Shown: positions 60,677 to 64,000 of the stretch, one piece after another
Position numbering within the stretch: position 1 is the stretch's first letter
How the letters are laid out: every line of letters begins with the position of its first letter
NCBI RefSeq assembly: GCF_020005365.1
Contig: NZ_JACNML010000002.1
Coordinates: forward strand, 1-64,000
Direction of reading: 5' to 3'
From: Kangiella shandongensis
GTDB taxonomy: Bacteria; Pseudomonadota; Gammaproteobacteria; Enterobacterales; Kangiellaceae
Length of the DNA: 64,000 bases
Position numbers and translations under genes: made by a program
The notes under the pieces: model-generated
Database searches by the model: none
What the model was told of the DNA's origin: nothing
What the model saw: the letters and a program-made list of their open reading frames with translations, nothing else

Positions 60677-61027
60677 TTACATGGTGTGGGTAGGCTTATC
60701 AGACTCTAAACGTCCTGCCAGTATCGTTTCAATTGTGTTTCTGGCTTTACCCTTGTCCTGATCGCTGAACTGGATACCGATACCCGCTCGACGGTTGCCC
60801 TGCGCGCCGATAGGCGTTACCCAGACGACTTTACCGGCGATCGGTAGTTTTTCAGGCTCATCAACCAACGCCAATAGCATGAACACTTCATCCCCCAAGT
60901 CATACTGCTTGTTGGTTTGGATAAAAAGACCACCATTGACCACAAAAGGCATGTATGAAGCGTACAGATCATCCTTGTCTTCTACATGAATGGTCAAAAT
61001 GCCGGGGCCGGTTCTTTCAATTCGCAT
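60677..61027 (-). CDS. PilZ-domain protein
   Basis: The 116 residues form one PilZ fold: VVWVTPIGAQGNRRAGIGIQFSDQD is the conserved second half (core quoted: RRAGIGIQFSDQD). The usual RxxxR and DxSxxG c-di-GMP motifs are not both present, which matches the PilZ protein of type IV pili that works without binding c-di-GMP. Position between tmk/holB and tatD is the same as for pilZ of Pseudomonas. It is likely a cytoplasmic pilus-assembly factor. Confidence 0.8.
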   Translation of the reverse strand: MRIERTGPGILTIHVEDKDDLYASYMPFVVNGGLFIQTNKQYDLGDEVFMLLALVDEPEKLPIAGKVVWVTPIGAQGNRRAGIGIQFSDQDKGKARNTIETILAGRLESDKPTHTM

Positions 61028-61061
61028 CGATGCTTCCTTCAGTAATAAGTAAAACTTTAAG

Positions 61062-62084
61062 TTAGCTCTCTAATTTTTTGTATTTTATAGCAATTTGAGC
61101 GCTGTATATTAAAAAACTTTGCCAAGATGCCATTAGATTAGCTGGACTTTTCAGCTTAATCAACCGCTGAATCTCAATTATTTTATTCAATAATAACGTC
61201 ACACCTTTGGCATTAACAGTGGAAGCAATCTCTGCAAGAGCCTTATGTTGCTTCTGTAGCTGGATGTCGTTCTCTTTCCCACCTTGTTGTAACAACAGGA
61301 CATCATGGAACATCAGCTGGCACCAGAAAACACAATTCTCCAGCTCTTCCTGCCAACGTTGCGCAATATCCATCGGCGGCTGCGTTGCCGTAATCACGTC
61401 TGCATAATCGAAAATAAACTCGCCACTTTTAAACGCTTCGCCGTTTTCGACAAAAGCTTCTACTTTGTAGGGGGCTGTTGGGAATAGCTGTAACGCCGTT
61501 TCCATTTCTTCATCAAAGAAATCATGGCGCTGCTTTAACCATTCCCGTGTCATACTGGTATTGGTTACGCCAACTTTCAGTATTTGTGCTCGGCTTTTTA
61601 TCGTCGCCGGAACTCCTTGTAATTGTTCAGCCTGCAAGAGTAACAAAGTATTCTCTTGTGGTTCCTCTAATGTTTTCAGCAGTGCATTAAAGGAGCTGGC
61701 ATTTAGCGCATGGATATCGGTAATATTCGCCAGTTTCCAGCCAGCCTGGTGCGCGGATTCCTGCATATGCTCAATCAACTCACGAACCTGGCTGATGGCA
61801 ATCTGGGTTTTGCCTTCTTCAATCTGTAGCAAGTGGTAGTCAGGATGAGTTCCCGCTTCAAACAGCTGACAGCTTTTACATTGTCCACAGTAACCCTGGC
61901 CTTTATCCGGGGCATTACACAGCATCCATTGCGCGACAAACTGACAAAAGTCGTCGCGCCCAACGCCGTCTTCTCCTAAAACGAGAATCGAGTGCGGTAG
62001 TTGGTCCTGTGCCAGTTGCTGGGAAAGGTGGGCAAAAGGCCCTTCCTGCCACGGCGTCAGACTGTTTTCCTCGAATAAACTCAT
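61062..62084 (-). CDS. holB: DNA polymerase III delta' subunit
   Basis: HolB is part of the clamp loader. The 340 residues begin with an AAA+ domain whose Walker-A-like loop is GEDGVGRDDF, degenerate as in other delta' subunits. A Zn module follows (CNAPDKGQGYCGQCKSC, C-x8-C-x2-C-x2-C), and TLEEPQENTLLLL is the sensor region. Its ATG overlaps the tmk stop by 4 bases. Length is near that of E. coli HolB. Confidence 0.88.
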   Translation of the reverse strand: MSLFEENSLTPWQEGPFAHLSQQLAQDQLPHSILVLGEDGVGRDDFCQFVAQWMLCNAPDKGQGYCGQCKSCQLFEAGTHPDYHLLQIEEGKTQIAISQVRELIEHMQESAHQAGWKLANITDIHALNASSFNALLKTLEEPQENTLLLLQAEQLQGVPATIKSRAQILKVGVTNTSMTREWLKQRHDFFDEEMETALQLFPTAPYKVEAFVENGEAFKSGEFIFDYADVITATQPPMDIAQRWQEELENCVFWCQLMFHDVLLLQQGGKENDIQLQKQHKALAEIASTVNAKGVTLLLNKIIEIQRLIKLKSPANLMASWQSFLIYSAQIAIKYKKLES

Positions 62085-62725
62085 GGCATCATCACCTTAT
62101 GATAAAAGGCCGCCAGTGTTTTCTCGAGCTGCTCCTGCACCTGTTCGATTGAACCAGTGGCATCAATCACTTTCATACGCTCTGATTCGTCTTCAGCAAT
62201 AGCAAGATAGCCATCTCGTACACGAGTGAAAAATTCGACTTTCTCAGTCTCAAAGCGGTCGACCGGACCACGTTTTTTCGCGCGCTCCAAACCAACCTCA
62301 ACAGGCAGATCAAGTAATAGCGTCAGATCAGGCTTAAAGCCCTGTAGCGACCAGGTTTCCAGTTCTTTAAGTTTCTCAAAACCTAAGCCACGTCCCGCTC
62401 CCTGATAGGCGAAACTGGCATCGGTAAAACGGTCACAAAGCACCCAGGTGCCCTGTTCCAGTGCCGGCTGAATTTTCTGGTAAACATGTTGGCATCGTGC
62501 CGCGAACATCAGCAACAATTCGGTATGACTATCGACCATTTCTTCTCGCTTGTTGAGTAACAGCTCGCGAATTTCTTCAGCCAAAGGCGTACCGCCAGGT
62601 TCGCGCGTATGGATCACCTCATGACCCTTGGCTTCGAGCCAATTCTTAACAAAAGCCATATTGGTTGATTTACCAACACCTTCTGTGCCTTCGACGGTGA
62701 TAAACTGACCTTTTGAATTACTCAT
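62081..62725 (-). CDS. tmk: Thymidylate kinase
   Basis: Tmk phosphorylates dTMP to dTDP. Visible motifs in the 214 residues are the P-loop EGTEGVGKST, the TREPGGTPLAEEIRELLL stretch, the DR[YFH] motif DRFTDASFAYQGAGRG, and the LID region RAKKRGPVDRFE. It lies between mltG and holB, with short gaps, as in many gammaproteobacteria. Confidence 0.92.
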   Translation of the reverse strand: MSNSKGQFITVEGTEGVGKSTNMAFVKNWLEAKGHEVIHTREPGGTPLAEEIRELLLNKREEMVDSHTELLLMFAARCQHVYQKIQPALEQGTWVLCDRFTDASFAYQGAGRGLGFEKLKELETWSLQGFKPDLTLLLDLPVEVGLERAKKRGPVDRFETEKVEFFTRVRDGYLAIAEDESERMKVIDATGSIEQVQEQLEKTLAAFYHKVMMP

Positions 62726-62737
62726 ATCCTGCTCTTT

Positions 62738-63736
62738 TTATTGCTTTAACTGGTAGCGTCTGACGGCACGGTTATGCTCTGCCAGAGTTTTACTGAAATG
62801 ATGACTGCCGTCCCCTTTTGCCACAAAATACAGAGTTTCACCGGGTACCGGCTGCAGAGCCGCATGGATCGCATCACGCCCCACTATTGCAATGGGTGTT
62901 GGCGGTAAGCCTTTATGAACATAAGTATTCCACTGGTGCGGATTATGAATATCCCGGCGACGGATATTGCCATCAAAGTCCGGCAATAGACCATAAATTA
63001 TAGTGGGGTCGGTTTGTAATAACATGCCTCGCTTTAAGCGCCTGACAAATACGCCAGCGATTTCAGCTCGTTCGCTCGGTACCGCGGTTTCTTTTTCGAT
63101 AATCGACGCCATAATTAGCGCTTCATAGGGCTGCTCGTAAGGTAAATCCTTTGCGCGCTGACTCCACTCATCCACCAAAACCTGCTGCAGTTTATTGTGA
63201 GCACGTTTTAATATATCAATATCACTATCGCCTTTGGTGAACTGATAAGTGTCGGCAAAAAACAGGCCTTCGGGATAATCCTTTCCGGTGAAATTCAGCT
63301 GCTGCCAAACATCAAAATAATCCTTCGTATCAATCGTATGTACCAGATCATCATGCCTCGCCATCGCATCAAGCAATTCGTAAATGTTAGCACCTTCGAC
63401 CAGCGTAACCTGATAAGTAATCACATCTCCAGCGACCAGCTTTTGCAAAACATCAACCACGGTCATATCGGCAGTAACCCGATAATTACCCGCTTTAATA
63501 TCACGCAGCCCGGGCTTCATACGCATCAATAGCTGATAATAGTAGAAGTTATCGATACGCCCTTCTTCGTACCATTGTTGGCCCAACCCCGTCGCCGTTT
63601 CACCTGCGACCACCGTTAATTCCTGGTTTAAGCCCAGTGGTTGTTTAGCAAAGGCTTTAAAACCCTGCCAGAAATAGGCTGTAACGCCTGCAAATGCGAT
63701 CAGAATAATCAGAATGACGAGAAAGAATTTTTTCAT
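62738..63736 (-). CDS. mltG: Endolytic murein transglycosylase MltG
   Basis: MltG cleaves nascent peptidoglycan strands and sets glycan length. The 332 residues start with one membrane helix (FFLVILIILIAFAGVTAYFW), then a LysM-like region and the YceG catalytic domain. The catalytic Glu is in MASIIEKETAVPSERAEIAG and the family segment LLQTDPTIIYGL follows. Length is as expected. It is in the pabC-mltG-tmk order typical of the group. Confidence 0.92.
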   Translation of the reverse strand: MKKFFLVILIILIAFAGVTAYFWQGFKAFAKQPLGLNQELTVVAGETATGLGQQWYEEGRIDNFYYYQLLMRMKPGLRDIKAGNYRVTADMTVVDVLQKLVAGDVITYQVTLVEGANIYELLDAMARHDDLVHTIDTKDYFDVWQQLNFTGKDYPEGLFFADTYQFTKGDSDIDILKRAHNKLQQVLVDEWSQRAKDLPYEQPYEALIMASIIEKETAVPSERAEIAGVFVRRLKRGMLLQTDPTIIYGLLPDFDGNIRRRDIHNPHQWNTYVHKGLPPTPIAIVGRDAIHAALQPVPGETLYFVAKGDGSHHFSKTLAEHNRAVRRYQLKQ

Positions 63737-63763
63737 TGAAACTATAAGTGTTTAATTTTTATA

Positions 63764-64000
63764 CTAATTACTGCTTTGTTGATACTGTGTATTCAAGTCG
63801 GCAATCCCCGGATACACATCATACCGATGTTGACCAATTTTAGTAACTGGAATTAATCCATTCAGTGCGTTAGTTACCATGCAAAACTCTGCCTCACTCA
63901 AGATTTCCAGCCCGAATTGACTTGGCGCTATATTACCTTGAGTGTTCAACAACCAGCGCCGAACCGTTCCATTAACCCCCGCGCGCAACAAACTCGGCGT
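63764..64000 (-). CDS. pabC: 4-amino-4-deoxychorismate lyase, C-terminal part
   Basis: Only about 78 C-terminal residues fall inside the window; the frame is open to its end. TPSLLRAGVNGTVRRWLL and the following EAEFCMVTNALNGLIPVTKI match the second half of PLP fold type IV lyases of folate synthesis (PabC). The position upstream of mltG is the usual one. The N-terminal half with the catalytic Lys is outside the window. Confidence 0.82.
   Translation of the reverse strand, partial: TPSLLRAGVNGTVRRWLLNTQGNIAPSQFGLEILSEAEFCMVTNALNGLIPVTKIGQHRYDVYPGIADLNTQYQQSSN

Overview
The window looks like chromosome of a marine or halophilic gammaproteobacterium that lives on protein and amino acids. Pointers are the secreted subtilases, Phe/Tyr catabolism (phhA, hpd), gcdH, a Dnr-type regulator, and the pabC-mltG-tmk-holB-pilZ-tatD block. 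The set is reminiscent of Kangiella and relatives, but I cannot prove the genus from sequence alone. I saw no rRNA, tRNA or CRISPR array.

Layout. 1-0.13 kb: the 3' end of an IS3-family element. 0.3-5.4 kb: miscellaneous genes (LysE exporter, two SDR dehydrogenases, LysR regulator, VOC and GNAT proteins). 5.5-20.2 kb: a metal-defence region on the minus strand, with a MacB/FtsX-type ABC system whose ATPase carries a YHS domain, a ferritin-like protein, an APC permease with an HMA-like partner, a Met/His-rich secreted protein, and CopC, CopD and CusCBA-type efflux with a Cys/His/Met-rich leader protein. 20.3-23 kb: a CPA2 antiporter and a MoeB/ThiF enzyme. 23-25.7 kb: an arsR-GAPDH-arsJ arsenate-detoxification operon. 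25.9-30.8 kb: hpd, a VOC protein, phhA, trhP and a pirin.

31-39.2 kb is an anaerobic block: porin, Dnr-like regulator, class III ribonucleotide reductase (NrdD, a separate 44-aa glycyl-radical subunit, and NrdG), a DGC-type Zn protein, a TatD-linked-type radical SAM protein and a tyrosine-decarboxylase-like enzyme. Perfect or one-mismatch TTGAT-N4-ATCAA boxes lie in front of every transcription unit of this block except the regulator itself. The regulator carries the E..SR recognition residues expected for that box.

39.2-45.4 kb: purT, zntB, prc and gcdH. 45.5-59.6 kb: three secreted S8 subtilases surrounding a five-gene signalling operon (secreted protein, FHA-GAF protein, Ser/Thr kinase with TPRs, sensor-less histidine kinase, NarL-type response regulator). 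All three subtilase genes share an identical 14-bp element, GGGAAATCCCCTAG, 65-110 bp upstream of the start codon. This looks like a dedicated phospho-signalling circuit for secreted proteolysis and is the strongest candidate for an undescribed system here. 59.8-64 kb: conserved housekeeping genes, with pabC running off the end.
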